Assembly (NCBI GenBank): GCA_947626065.1
Contig: CANQQT010000009.1
Location: 1-51,047, forward strand
From: an uncultured Clostridia bacterium
GTDB taxonomy: Bacteria; Bacillota; Clostridia; Oscillospirales; CAG-272
Reading direction: 5' to 3'
DNA length: 51,047 nt
The translations under genes were made by a program, and so were the position numbers. Below are positions 9,259 to 17,810 of the stretch, one piece after another. Positions within the stretch are counted from its first letter, which is position 1. Each line of letters starts with the position of its first letter. The notes beneath the pieces are model-generated. The model was not told where the DNA came from. It did no database searches and was given only the letters and a program-made list of their open reading frames with translations.

Positions 9259-10327
9259 TTCTGAATTCCTCCATCATCGAAAGAAACCGGTCGAAGAGAA
9301 AGGCGGTGTCGCGGGGGCCGGAACAGGCTTCCGGATGGAACTGCACGGTGAAGCAGTATTTTCCGGGGTAATCGACGCCTTCACAGCTGCCGTCGTTGGC
9401 GTTGACGAAACGGAGGGTGCCGAGGCTGCTCAGGCTCTCGTTTACCACCGCGTAGCCGTGATTCTGACTTGTGATGTAGGTTCGCCCCGTGAGAAGGTCG
9501 CGAACCGGCTGATTCCCGCCGCGGTGACCGAAGGGGAGCTTTTCGGTTTTCCCTCCCATCGCAAGGGCAGTCAGCTGATGGCCGAGGCAGATGCCGAAAA
9601 TCGGAACCCGCCCGACGAGCTTCCTTATTTGCTCAATGCAGAAGGTGTTTTCCGCCGGGTCGCCGGGGCCGTTTGAGAGCATAACCCCGTCGGGGGAATC
9701 GGAAAGAAGAGCGGAGGCCGGTGTGTCGGAGGGGTAGGCGGTCACCTCACAGCCCCGCTGCGCAAGGGAGCGGAGGATGTTTTTCTTCGCGCCGTAGTCG
9801 AGGAGGGAGACGCGGAATTTTCTCTCCCCGACGGCGGGGAGAAGCGTCTTTTCTTTGGTCGTCACCTTCGGAACGACGCCCGAAACGGCGTAGGAGCGAA
9901 GGGAAGAGACGTCGGCGGGCGGGGTCGAGCAGATCATGGCGTTGCGCACGCCGCCCTGTCGGATAAGACGGGTGAGCTGGCGGGTATCGACGCCGCAGAT
10001 GCCGGGAATGCCCTTTTCCCGCAGGAAGCGGTCGAGGGGATATTCGCACCGGAAGTTCGAGGGGGAATCGCAAAGCTCCCGAACCACATAGCCGGAAAGG
10101 GCCGGTTCTCCCTCAAAATCCTCCTCGATCACGCCGTAATTGCCAATCAGCGGGAAGGTCTGAATGACGACCTGCCCGGCGTAGCTCGGATCGGTGAGGG
10201 TTTCAAGATAACCCTCCATTCCGGTCGTAAAGACAAGCTCGCCGAGGGCGTCGGAGGGGGCGCCGATGCGGAACCCCTCGAAGACCTCCCCGCTGCTGAG
10301 TACCAGATATGCTTTTTCTTTGTTCAT
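9245..10327 (-). CDS. carA: Carbamoyl-phosphate synthase small subunit (glutamine amidotransferase)
   Basis: A 360-residue CarA that hydrolyses glutamine and channels ammonia to CarB. The N-terminal half carries the CarA-specific fold (VLSSGEVFEGFRIG; FTTGMEGYLETLTDPSYAGQ). The class I amidotransferase domain has the nucleophile elbow GICLGHQLTALAMGG and the catalytic pair FHPEA. ATG 10327 is preferred over an in-frame site 57 bp upstream because of GGAGG nine bases before it and the typical MNKEKAYLVL start. It overlaps carB by 14 bp and follows argD by about 80 bp. Its place in an arginine operon suggests this pair mainly serves arginine, although pyrimidine synthesis could also use it. Confidence 0.97.
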   Translation of the reverse strand: MNKEKAYLVLSSGEVFEGFRIGAPSDALGELVFTTGMEGYLETLTDPSYAGQVVIQTFPLIGNYGVIEEDFEGEPALSGYVVRELCDSPSNFRCEYPLDRFLREKGIPGICGVDTRQLTRLIRQGGVRNAMICSTPPADVSSLRSYAVSGVVPKVTTKEKTLLPAVGERKFRVSLLDYGAKKNILRSLAQRGCEVTAYPSDTPASALLSDSPDGVMLSNGPGDPAENTFCIEQIRKLVGRVPIFGICLGHQLTALAMGGKTEKLPFGHRGGNQPVRDLLTGRTYITSQNHGYAVVNESLSSLGTLRFVNANDGSCEGVDYPGKYCFTVQFHPEACSGPRDTAFLFDRFLSMMEEFRNAKG

Positions 10328-10406
10328 GTCGTTTGCCCTCCGGAGAAAAGAGTAGGGAAAAATTCGCGCGCCCGGTTCGCGCATCCGGCGCCCCGGCCGG
10401 AGTTTT

Positions 10407-11579
10407 TCAGGATTCCGCGCAGACCTCGCAAAGGATGGAAAGCGCTTTTTTCAAAAGATCGGTCGGGATGTTCAGCGCCGGGAGAAGCCGGACCTTGTCC
10501 TTGGCGGTCAGGCAGAGAACTCCCCGCGCGATGCAGGAGGCGACGACCTGCGCGGCAGGCTTCACCGTTTTTATTCCGACCATCAGGCCCATGCCGCTCA
10601 CCGATTCGACGCCCGGCGCGCCGGTGAGAGTCGAGAAAATCAACCGGCTCTTTTCCTTCACCTCCGCAAGGAGGGAGTCGTCGATGCGGGAGAGAATGTT
10701 CAGCGCCCCGGCACAGCAGACGGGATTTCCCCCGAAGGTCGAGCCGTGGTCGCCCGGGCCGAAAACGTCGCTCAGCTTCTCACCGAGAAGAACGGCCCCA
10801 ATAGGAAGCCCGCCACCCAGTCCCTTGGCGGTGGAGAAAAGGTCGGGCTCAATGCCGTAATTCATATAGGCGTAGAGCTCCCCGGTTCGCCCGTTGCCGG
10901 TCTGCACCTCGTCGATTCCGAGAAGAACGTCCTTTTCCGCCGTGAGACGCCGCACTTTCTTTACGTATGAAGGAGAAAGGGGAATGACGCCGCCCTCCCC
11001 CTGAATGCATTCGATGAGAACGGCGGCCACCTTCTCCTCCTCAAGAACCTTGGCAAGCGCGGCGGTGTCCTCCGCCGGCACCGAAAGAAAGCCGGGGGTG
11101 AGGGGTTGGTAGAGCTCGTGATAGTGATCCTGCCCGGTCGCCGCAAGCGTCGTCAGCGTCCGGCCGTGGAAGCTGTTTTTCAGCGTGACGATGACCGAAT
11201 ATTCGGGCCCCTTGACAGAGGAAGCGTACTTTCTTGCCGCCTTGATGAGGCCCTCGTTTGCCTCGGCGCCGGAATTGCAGAAGAAAACCTTTTTCATGCC
11301 GGTTCGTTGACAGAGAAGCTCGGCAAGATCCGCGCAGGGGCCGGTATAATAGAGGTTGGAGGTGTGCTGAACAAGTCCCAGCTGCGCCGTGACGGCGTTT
11401 TTCCATTCCTCGTCGGCACTGCCGAAGGCGGTGACGCCGATGCCGGAGCCCAAATCGATATATTCCTTTCCCTCGCTGTCGTAGAGGAGGGAGCCCTTGC
11501 CCCGGCAGACGTCCACGGGGAAGCGGGCGTAGGTCCCGGCAATGTAGGTTTTGTCTTTGTTTTGAAGCGTGGTATTCAT
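10407..11579 (-). CDS. argD: Acetylornithine aminotransferase
   Basis: A PLP-dependent class III aminotransferase of 390 residues that interconverts N-acetylglutamate semialdehyde and N-acetylornithine. Visible motifs are FFCNSGAEANEGLIKAARK (phosphate-binding region), NSFHGRT, IDEVQTGNGRTG (cofactor Asp) and STAKGLGGGLPIGA, which contains the Schiff-base lysine. HGSTFGGNPV is also typical. It sits between argB and carA in the arginine operon. In bacteria lacking a separate DapC the same enzyme can also act as succinyl-DAP aminotransferase, which is relevant given the DapF domain downstream. That second role is inference. Confidence 0.95.
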   Translation of the reverse strand: MNTTLQNKDKTYIAGTYARFPVDVCRGKGSLLYDSEGKEYIDLGSGIGVTAFGSADEEWKNAVTAQLGLVQHTSNLYYTGPCADLAELLCQRTGMKKVFFCNSGAEANEGLIKAARKYASSVKGPEYSVIVTLKNSFHGRTLTTLAATGQDHYHELYQPLTPGFLSVPAEDTAALAKVLEEEKVAAVLIECIQGEGGVIPLSPSYVKKVRRLTAEKDVLLGIDEVQTGNGRTGELYAYMNYGIEPDLFSTAKGLGGGLPIGAVLLGEKLSDVFGPGDHGSTFGGNPVCCAGALNILSRIDDSLLAEVKEKSRLIFSTLTGAPGVESVSGMGLMVGIKTVKPAAQVVASCIARGVLCLTAKDKVRLLPALNIPTDLLKKALSILCEVCAES

Positions 11580-11674
11580 AAAAACTCCTTAAAATCCGTG
11601 GGGAAGCCGCATGGCCGACCTTTTCGGCCGCACCGACCAAAGGGAGCGTGTCCCCCGGCAAGCGGTGTCAGCCC

Positions 11675-11842
11675 GTGACCGTGGTTAGACCCGGAAGCCG
11701 TATTCGTCCCGTGACCGTGGTTAGATCCCGAAACCAATCAGCCCCGGTGATCGTGTAAATCCCCGTGACCGTGTCCGTTCCGGTGACCTTGGCAGTTCCG
11801 GTGACTATGTCCGTCCGTTGACCGCGTCAGCCCCCGGTGACC
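11675..11842. repeat. 18-bp tandem repeat array overlapping the argB stop
   Basis: GTGACC-type cores on the plus strand start at 11675, 11711, 11747, 11765, 11783, 11801, 11818 and 11837. This is an 18-bp register with two units too diverged to recognise near 11693 and 11729. GTGACCGTGGTTAGA is exact at 11675 and 11711. The last units lie inside the final codons of argB, so the gene's end is part of the array. It fills most of the argB-argD gap (11580-11826). No gene is seen in the gap. Confidence 0.75.
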
Positions 11843-12735
11843 ATCGTTCCGGCGCCTTCGTCGGTGAGAATTTCCATCAGAATCGAGTGGGGCACCCGAC
11901 CGTCCATGATCGTCACCCGGCGGACGCCGTAGCGAATGGCGTCGACACAGCACTGAACCTTCGGGATCATGCCGCCGGAAATGACGCCCTCCTCCCGGAG
12001 ATGGCCCGCCTCGCTGACCGTCATTTCGGGGATCAGCGTCGTGGGATCGTCCCGGTTGCGGAGAATCCCGGCGATGTCGGTCATCATGATCAAGCGCTCG
12101 GCGCCGAGAGCGCCGGCGATGTGGGCGGCGGCGGTGTCGCCGTTGATGTTGTAGAGATTTCCCGCCCGGTCACAGCCGACGGTGGAGATGACGGGGATGT
12201 AGCCCTTTTCGAGAAGATCGACGACCGGGGCGATGTTGACGCCGGTGATGTCCCCGACAAAGCCGAGACGCGCATCCCGCTGTTTCGCCTCAATCAGCCG
12301 CCCGTCGACGCCGGAAATGCCCATCGCGCGGCCTCCCATGATGCCGAGGAGGTTGACGAGGGACTTGTTGACCTTGCCGCTCAGAACCATCTGAACGATT
12401 TCGATCGTTTCCCGGTCGGTGATGCGGAGGCCGTCGACAAATTCCGGCTTCTTTCCCAGCCGGGCCATCAGCTCGCTGATTTCCGGCCCGCCGCCGTGGA
12501 CGAGGACAATGCGGATGCCGATGGCGCGGAGAAGGACGATGTCCTTCATCACCTGCTCCTTGAGGCCTTCGTTTACCATGGCGTTGCCGCCGTATTTCAC
12601 GACGACGATCTGATGCTTGTATTCCTGAATGTAGGGAAGGGCCTGCGTCAGCACCTCCGCCCGCTGCAGATTGGTAAACTCGTGGGCGCAGAGCTGCTGC
12701 GCCAAAAGCTGCTCCGCCGAAAGCTGTTGCTCCAT
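11827..12735 (-). CDS. argB: Acetylglutamate kinase
   Basis: A 302-residue amino acid kinase that phosphorylates N-acetylglutamate, the second step of arginine synthesis. Motifs are VVVKYGGNAM (near residue 45, phosphate-binding Lys), VLVHGGGPEISELM, GVDGRLIEAK and the DRAGNLYNINGDTAA substrate/ATP region. The N-terminus has an extra helix of about 25 residues (QRAEVLTQALPYIQEY), as in the arginine-sensitive hexameric ArgB group, so feedback inhibition by arginine is plausible. An AAAGGAAAGAG site precedes the ATG. The C-terminal VTGG codons are part of the 18-bp repeat array. Position in the operon is between argJ and argD. Confidence 0.96.
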   Translation of the reverse strand: MEQQLSAEQLLAQQLCAHEFTNLQRAEVLTQALPYIQEYKHQIVVVKYGGNAMVNEGLKEQVMKDIVLLRAIGIRIVLVHGGGPEISELMARLGKKPEFVDGLRITDRETIEIVQMVLSGKVNKSLVNLLGIMGGRAMGISGVDGRLIEAKQRDARLGFVGDITGVNIAPVVDLLEKGYIPVISTVGCDRAGNLYNINGDTAAAHIAGALGAERLIMMTDIAGILRNRDDPTTLIPEMTVSEAGHLREEGVISGGMIPKVQCCVDAIRYGVRRVTIMDGRVPHSILMEILTDEGAGTMVTGG

Positions 12736-12787
12736 TGTTTTTTCTCTTTCCTTTATTTTTCTATCGTTCGGATACGCAGTGGAAGCC

Positions 12788-12890
12788 GGGAATCTTTCCG
12801 CTGGAATTTCCCACCGGAGTCTTTACCCGGAGGACTTCCCCAGAAATTTTCCCTCGATAACCTTCCACGGGAATCCCCGGGAATCGTCCC
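12788..12890. repeat. 13-14-bp degenerate tandem repeats in the argJ-argB gap
   Basis: About eight units resembling GGAATCTTTCCCNC start near 12789, 12803, 12816, 12829, 12842, 12855, 12870 and 12880. Spacing is mostly 13-14 bp. They occupy the 166-bp gap between argJ and argB, immediately before the argB ribosome-binding region. Each unit contains opposed GGAA/TTCC, so it can pair with its neighbours. Confidence 0.6.
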
Positions 12891-12901
12891 TCCCGGTCGC
12901 G

Positions 12902-14116
12902 TCAGGTGCGGTAGTCTCCGTTGATTTTCACGTAGTCGTAGGTGAGGTCACAGCCCCAAGCCGTCGCCTCCGCCTCCCCGTCGCCGAGGCTCACCTCCAC
13001 GGTGATTTCCTTTTCCGAAAGGATTTCTTTGGCTTTTTCCTCCGAGAAGGGAACCCCCGCGCCGTTCCGGCAGACCTCAATGCTTCCCTTGACCGAGCGG
13101 AAGGCCACGCCGACGCGGTTCACGTCGAGGTCGGCCCCGCTGTAGCCGAGGGCGCAGAGAACCCGCCCCCAGTTGGCGTCGGCGCCGAACATCGCCGCCT
13201 TGAGAAGGGAGGAGCAGATGACGCTCTTGGCCGCCGTTTTGGCCGCCGTGGCGTCCTTCCCGCCGGTTACGTGGCATTCGAGGAGCTTGGTGGCACCTTC
13301 GCCGTCCCCGGCGATTTTGCGGCAGAGCCAGACGGTGACGGTATTCAGCGCCTTCATGAAGGTCGAAAAATCCTCTCCCTCGGCGTCGATGACGGGATTG
13401 CCCGCCATGCCGTTGGCAAGAATCGAAACCATGTCGTTGGTGGAGGTGTCCCCGTCGACGCTGACCATATTGAAGGTCTCGGCAACGTCGGAAGAGAGCG
13501 CCTTTTGCAGCATCGCGGGGGCGACGGCGGCGTCGGTCGTCAGGAAGACGAGCATCGTCGCCATGTTGGGATGAATCATGCCGGAGCCCTTGGCAATGCC
13601 GCCCAGACGGCAGACCTTGCCGCCCAAAAGGAACTCCACGGCGATTTCCTTCACCGCAGTATCGGTCGTCAGAATGGCCTCCGCCGCGTCGCGGCCTCCT
13701 TCCACCGAAAGGGAAGAGGCGAGGGCGGGAAGAGCGGCGCGGATCGGGTCGAGGCAAAGGGGCTGACCGATGACGCCGGTGGAGGCGACGACGACGTCCG
13801 ACGCGCGGATGCCGAGGGCGTCGGCGGTGAGGCGGCACATCGTTTCGGCAATTTCCACTCCGTCGGCGTTGCAGGTGTTGGCGTTGCCGCTGTTGCAGAT
13901 GACGGCCTGAGCGATTCCGTCTGTGAGGTTGGCCTTCGTTACCGTCAGGGGAGCGCCCTTGACGAGGTTGGTGGTGTAAACGGCGGCGGAGGATGCCGGC
14001 TTTTCACTGTAGATCAGCGCGAGATCCTTTTTGGAGCGGTTTTTGCGGATGCCGCAGTGAATGCCGGAAGCGGTGAAGCCCTTCGCGGCGGTCACGCCGC
14101 CTGAGATAATGTTCAT
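12902..14116 (-). CDS. argJ: Bifunctional ornithine acetyltransferase / N-acetylglutamate synthase
   Basis: A 404-residue ArgJ that recycles the acetyl group from N-acetylornithine to glutamate. In its bifunctional form it also uses acetyl-CoA. The autoproteolytic site is seen in KGSGMIHPNMATMLVFLTTD near residue 190. Cleavage before the Thr of MATML gives the N-terminal nucleophile of the beta chain. The early motif GGVTAAKGFTASGIHCGI is typical. Start ATG 14116 gives the standard N-terminus, with AAAGGAA upstream. No argA is visible, which fits a cyclic pathway. It lies second in the operon after argC. Confidence 0.96.
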   Translation of the reverse strand: MNIISGGVTAAKGFTASGIHCGIRKNRSKKDLALIYSEKPASSAAVYTTNLVKGAPLTVTKANLTDGIAQAVICNSGNANTCNADGVEIAETMCRLTADALGIRASDVVVASTGVIGQPLCLDPIRAALPALASSLSVEGGRDAAEAILTTDTAVKEIAVEFLLGGKVCRLGGIAKGSGMIHPNMATMLVFLTTDAAVAPAMLQKALSSDVAETFNMVSVDGDTSTNDMVSILANGMAGNPVIDAEGEDFSTFMKALNTVTVWLCRKIAGDGEGATKLLECHVTGGKDATAAKTAAKSVICSSLLKAAMFGADANWGRVLCALGYSGADLDVNRVGVAFRSVKGSIEVCRNGAGVPFSEEKAKEILSEKEITVEVSLGDGEAEATAWGCDLTYDYVKINGDYRT

Positions 14117-14394
14117 GGCAGGTTCCTTTCTTGTCCTGAAAGCGGGAATTTTTAACGTATAAAAGATGCAGATATGCAGAAAATATGCAAAATATGGGGG
14201 GGGTATGCAGAGGTGCGCAGGGAAGCGAATCCGACGTCGGGCGGGGAAGCTCGCGAAAGCCCTTCCGGGACGCCGGAAAGCGGGGAGGCCCGAAAAGCGC
14301 CCACGAAGCGCCGAGCGGGAGTTCAAGATTCCCGGGAACAAAGATTTTCGAAGGCAGAGATTACCGGAAGCGAAAATCTCCGGAACCGGACGCC
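14117..14394. other. argC-argJ intergenic region, no gene
   Basis: This 278-bp gap contains an AT-rich stretch at about 14155-14205 with three TATGCA/ATGCAG-like motifs (14164-14205) and a run of eight G. The rest (14206-14390) is GC-rich without a recognisable signal. A weak internal promoter is possible but no good -35/-10 pair was found. Confidence 0.4.
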
Positions 14395-15333
14395 TTAAAG
14401 TCCGAAGGAGGAAAGCTCCAAACCCTTGGTCGGCGCGGCGCCGAGAAGAAGATTCAGATTCTGCACGGCGGCGCCCGAGGCGCCCTTGCCGAGATTGTCG
14501 AAGAGGGAAATCAGAAGAATCCGATCCTCGTTTCCGGCGGTCGTGATCAGCATATCGTCGAAGCCCGAGAGAAGGGAGGCTGAGAGAAAGCCGCCGTCGT
14601 CGACCGCGTCGGCAAATTTGACGACCGGGCCGCGATAGGCCTGCCGGTAAACCTCCTTCACGTCATTGAGACCGCCGCGCAGATCCTCCTTGAAGAGGGA
14701 CACGGTGACCTCCATTCCGCTGTAGAAATCGGCGACGATCGGGCAGAAGACCGGGGGATTTTCAAGACCGCTCAAAGCCGTCATTTCGCGCAGATGCTTG
14801 TGCTGTTGGGGAAGGGCGTACTGCCGGGGAGCGGCAAGAAGCGGGGAGCGGTCGGGGGCTTGGTATTCCGCAATCATTTTCTTTCCGCCGCCCGAGTAGC
14901 CGGTGACCGAAAAGCAGGTAAGACGCGCCGCCGGGGAAAGAAGTCCGGCGCGGATCAGCGGCTCGGTCAGGGCGAGAAAGCCGCTGGCGTGACAGCCGGG
15001 GTTGGCGATGCGGCGGGAGGAGGCGACGGCGGCCTCCCGCCCGTTCAGCTCCGGGAAGCCGTAGATCCAGCCCGGGGAGGTGCGGTGCGCGGTCGAGGTG
15101 TCGATCACCGCCGTGTGAGGATTTTCAATCATCGCAACCGCCTCGGAGGCGGCGGCGTCGGGGAGGCAGAGGAAGACGGCGTCGGCGGAATTCAGCGCCT
15201 CTTTCCGCGCCGAAGGATCCTTCCGGAGCTCTTCGGGCAGGGTGAGAAGGGTGAGGTCGTCACGCGCGGCCAGCCGCTCCTTGATGCGTAAGCCCGTCGT
15301 TCCGGCGCTGCCGTCGATAAATACCTTGGTCAT
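14395..15333 (-). CDS. argC: N-acetyl-gamma-glutamyl-phosphate reductase, short (type 2) form
   Basis: A 312-residue ArgC that reduces N-acetylglutamyl phosphate to the semialdehyde with NADPH. The Rossmann start FIDGSAGTTGLRIKERL and the catalytic cysteine in ANPGCHASGF (near residue 115) are clear. The length and GSAGTTG form match the short type 2 ArgC group rather than the usual type of about 345 residues. It is the first gene of the arginine operon, directly after a consensus promoter and an ARG box. ATG 15333 gives the family N-terminus. Its GGAG lies rather far upstream and can pair with CTCC next to the start, so initiation may be weakened. Confidence 0.95.
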   Translation of the reverse strand: MTKVFIDGSAGTTGLRIKERLAARDDLTLLTLPEELRKDPSARKEALNSADAVFLCLPDAAASEAVAMIENPHTAVIDTSTAHRTSPGWIYGFPELNGREAAVASSRRIANPGCHASGFLALTEPLIRAGLLSPAARLTCFSVTGYSGGGKKMIAEYQAPDRSPLLAAPRQYALPQQHKHLREMTALSGLENPPVFCPIVADFYSGMEVTVSLFKEDLRGGLNDVKEVYRQAYRGPVVKFADAVDDGGFLSASLLSGFDDMLITTAGNEDRILLISLFDNLGKGASGAAVQNLNLLLGAAPTKGLELSSFGL

Positions 15334-15353
15334 GAAGGGAGGTTCTCCTTGCA

Positions 15354-15371
15354 AATGAATATATATTCAAA
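15354..15371 (-). promoter_or_regulatory. ARG box (ArgR operator) in the argC leader
   Basis: A perfect 14-bp palindrome TGAATATATATTCA (15356-15369) sits in an 18-bp context matching the ArgR/AhrC operator consensus TNTGAATWWWWATTCANW. It is about 20-35 bp downstream of the predicted start site of the argC promoter. A weaker half site lies at 15373-15390. Repression by the ArgR encoded at 43772 is the natural reading. Confidence 0.85.
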
Positions 15372-15393
15372 ATTGAAAGAAATATATACATAT

Positions 15394-15422
15394 ATTATAC
15401 ATTGTCGGTGGGGGAATGTCAA
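15394..15422 (-). promoter_or_regulatory. Consensus sigma-A promoter of the arginine operon
   Basis: On the minus strand, TTGACA (15417-15422) and TATAAT (15394-15399) are separated by 17 bp, both matching consensus exactly. The predicted start lies near 15387, upstream of the ARG box and argC. Confidence 0.9.
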
Positions 15423-15569
15423 GGGGAGGAAAAGAGAAAATTGAATAAACTTTTTTCGGTTTGACAAGAGTTTTTTGCTATTCGGAATAAAAGCTACGTT
15501 TCAAGCCGGAAAACCGCCGAAAAGCGAATTTTATTCGCGAAAAAGGAGCCTGCCGCGCCCCGCGCACGT

Positions 15570-15700
15570 GCGGAAAAGTGTACCCCTGCGGGCGTGGAAA
15601 ACACGCCGATAGGCGGTGGGGAAGGATCCCCCGGGAAGAAAGAACACGTCTCGCGGGTTTGAGAAATGCGTTCAGCGGGCGGAAAAGTGCGCCCCCGCGA
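15570..15700. repeat. Pair of imperfect direct repeats in the argC-transporter gap
   Basis: CGGAAAAGTG followed by a C-rich run occurs at about 15571 and 15680, roughly 109 bp apart, each about 22 bp long. The gap 15423-15745 has no convincing gene. It also contains a plus-strand TTGACA near 15462 with no proper -10 partner. Confidence 0.5.
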
Positions 15701-15715
15701 CCCGGGCAGAGAAGA

Positions 15716-15737
15716 GGAGCCGGGGTGAAACGGCTCC
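15716..15737 (-). terminator. Hairpin after the Na/Pi cotransporter gene
   Basis: A perfect 7-bp stem GGAGCCG/CGGCTCC (15716-15722, 15731-15737) lies nine bases after the transporter stop. On the minus strand it is followed by TCTTCTC, so the T tract is poor. It is the best terminator candidate for this gene. Confidence 0.45.
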
Positions 15738-15745
15738 TGTTCCCA

Positions 15746-17497
15746 TCAGATGGCGTATTTGCTTTTGAAATATTCGTAAGAGGCGTTGAAGTCGAAGCGG
15801 TTGCTCTCCTTCAACTCCTTCAGATATTCGTGCATATCCATGCTGTCGTGCGAAATCTCAATCAGACAGCAGGCGATGTTGGAGCAGTGGTCGGCCACCC
15901 GTTCGAGGTTGGTGAGAAGGTCGGAGAGAACGAAGCCCATTTCGATGGTGCATTCCTGCTTCTGGAGCCGGAGAATGTGCCGTGTTTTCAGCGCGTCCTT
16001 GAGGTTGTCCACTACCTGCTCCAGCGGCTCTACCCGGACGGCGAGCGTCAGGTCGTTCTTCTTGAAGGCTTCGAGGGACAGGTCGAGAATTTCCTCCACG
16101 GCGTGGAACATGACGTCGAGCTCCGCTTTGGCCTCGGAGGAGAAGAAGAGCTTCTTGCCGTGGATTTCCTCCGCCGATTCGAGAATGTTGACGGCGTGGT
16201 CGGAGATTCGCTCAAAGTCTCCGATCATATGAAGGAGCTTGTTGACCTCAATGCTCGCGTTTTCCGGAAGATCCTGAGAGGAGAGGCGGACGAGATAGGT
16301 TCCGAGCTTGTCCTCGTAGACGTCAACCTCGTTTTCCTCCTCCCGGATTTCGTCGGCTTCCCGCTCGCTGAAGCTCCCCACCGTGCCGATGGATTTTTTC
16401 AGAGAGAGAACCGCCGTTTCCGCCATCGTCAGGGCGACGGTATTGCAACGCTCAATCGCGGCGGCGGGAACCGTCATCAGACGCTCGTCAAGCAGCTGAA
16501 CCTCCGCGCTGTTCTTGGAATCGGGAACCAGTCGGCAGGCCAGCTTTTCAAGGAGACGGGAACAGGGCATCAGGATGAGCAGGGCGATCAGCTTGAAGCC
16601 GGTATGCACAACGGCAATGCCGATCGGGTCGGCGGCGGTGCGGATGATCGGAAGCTCGACGAGGGTGGTGATCAGATAGTAGGCGGGAAGGAGAATCAGG
16701 GTCGCGATGACGTTGAAGGAAAGGTGAACGACGGCGGCCCGCTTGGCGTTCTTCGAGGCGCCGATGGAGGAGATCATCGCGCTGATACAGGTGCCGATGT
16801 TCTGTCCCATGATGATCGGAACGGCGGTGGCGTAGGTCACGCGGCCGGTCACGGTCAGGGCCTGAAGAATACCGACCGAGGCGGAGGAGGATTGAATGAT
16901 GGCCGTCAGAATCGCACCGACGGCGACGCCGAGGAGGGGATTGGAGAAGAGGGTCAGGGCGCCGGTGAAGGAGGGATTGTCGCGGAGGCCGAGAACCGCG
17001 TTCGACATGAATTCCATGCCGAACATAAGAACGGCGAAGCCGAGAATGATGCTCCCGACGTTGGCACGCTTCTGCCGCTTGGAGAAGCAGAAGAGGAGCA
17101 TTCCGACAAAGGCGAGAATGGGAGTGAAGGTCGAGGGCTTGATAAGAGTCAGGAAAAAGCCGGTTCCCTCACTTGAAATTCCGGTGGTACTGAGCAACCA
17201 CGAGGTGACGGAGGTACCGAGGTTGGCCCCCATGATTACGCCGGTCGCCTGCGTCAGCGTCATCAGGCCGGAGTTTACGAAGCCGACGACCATGACGGTG
17301 GTGGCGGAGGAGGACTGCAGAAGGGCGGTGACGGCCAGCCCGAGCAGAAAGCCCTTAAAGGGATTGGAGGTCATATTGCCCAGAATGGTTTTCAGCTTGC
17401 TCCCGGCGAGCTTTTCGAGGGAACTCCCCATCAGGTTCATTCCGTAGAGAAAGAGGGCGAGACCGCCGAGAAGAGTGAAGGCATCGAAAATTGTCAT
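15746..17497 (-). CDS. Na+/phosphate cotransporter (NptA/YjbB family) with C-terminal PhoU-like domain
   Basis: A 583-residue membrane protein. The first about 310 residues hold the two inverted Na/Pi-cotransporter repeats, marked by LLQSSSATTVMVVGF and IIQSSSASVGILQAL and by GANLGTSVTSW and QNIGTCISAM. About eight membrane spans are expected. The last about 230 residues are a helical PhoU-like domain (TVALTMAETAVLSLKKSI; ADHCSNIACCLIEISHDSM), as in the fused family members. Import or export of phosphate with sodium is the family role; the direction in this cell is not known. ATG 17497 has GGGAG six bases upstream. It has its own promoter (17551-17579) and is transcriptionally separate from the arg operon downstream. 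Confidence 0.92.
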   Translation of the reverse strand: MTIFDAFTLLGGLALFLYGMNLMGSSLEKLAGSKLKTILGNMTSNPFKGFLLGLAVTALLQSSSATTVMVVGFVNSGLMTLTQATGVIMGANLGTSVTSWLLSTTGISSEGTGFFLTLIKPSTFTPILAFVGMLLFCFSKRQKRANVGSIILGFAVLMFGMEFMSNAVLGLRDNPSFTGALTLFSNPLLGVAVGAILTAIIQSSSASVGILQALTVTGRVTYATAVPIIMGQNIGTCISAMISSIGASKNAKRAAVVHLSFNVIATLILLPAYYLITTLVELPIIRTAADPIGIAVVHTGFKLIALLILMPCSRLLEKLACRLVPDSKNSAEVQLLDERLMTVPAAAIERCNTVALTMAETAVLSLKKSIGTVGSFSEREADEIREEENEVDVYEDKLGTYLVRLSSQDLPENASIEVNKLLHMIGDFERISDHAVNILESAEEIHGKKLFFSSEAKAELDVMFHAVEEILDLSLEAFKKNDLTLAVRVEPLEQVVDNLKDALKTRHILRLQKQECTIEMGFVLSDLLTNLERVADHCSNIACCLIEISHDSMDMHEYLKELKESNRFDFNASYEYFKSKYAI

Positions 17498-17550
17498 GTT
17501 TGGCTCCCGAATTAGCTTGTCAAAGTCATATACAAACTTCCACAGCTTAT

Positions 17551-17579
17551 ATTATATCGATTTTCGGCGAAAAACAAAA
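17551..17579 (-). promoter_or_regulatory. Probable promoter of the Na/Pi cotransporter gene
   Basis: A perfect -10 TATAAT (17551-17556, minus strand) has TTTTGT (17574-17579) 17 bp upstream, or TTGTTT at 15 bp. The -10 is strong and the -35 weak. It lies about 55 bp upstream of the ATG. Confidence 0.55.
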
Positions 17580-17631
17580 GCGGGATTTTTTAATAAATAT
17601 TTAATAATATATTAACATTATCAGGAAAACG

Positions 17632-17656
17632 AAAAAAGCCCTCCTCGGGGGAAGGC
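17632..17656 (-). terminator. Rho-independent terminator after the DUF6512-like gene
   Basis: On the minus strand, a 7-bp stem (17650-17656 with 17638-17644, five-base loop) is followed by six T (17632-17637). It ends transcription about 155 bp after the DUF6512-like stop and separates it from the transporter promoter. The stretch 17657-17810 shows no gene. Confidence 0.75.
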
Positions 17657-17810
17657 TTGAGGCCGTTAGAAGGGGAATTTGCGGTGAAAATTTCCGTGTC
17701 AGGAGCGGCGCCGGTTTTTATCCTTTACGGTCGCGAAAGCGCCGCGCGGGCGGCTTTTTTCCGTCGAAGGATTTGTCCTCCCGTCAGGATTGGCCGCCGC
17801 TTGCCGGGGT

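Noticed and set aside
11738..11953. Minus-strand His/Gly-rich frame with six-residue repeats at the argB end
   Set aside because: It is the 18-bp DNA repeat read in another frame of argB. It would overlap argB and lacks a ribosome-binding site.
15462..15492. Plus-strand promoter starting TTGACA near 15462
   Set aside because: The -10 position reads GGAATA and no plus-strand gene follows.
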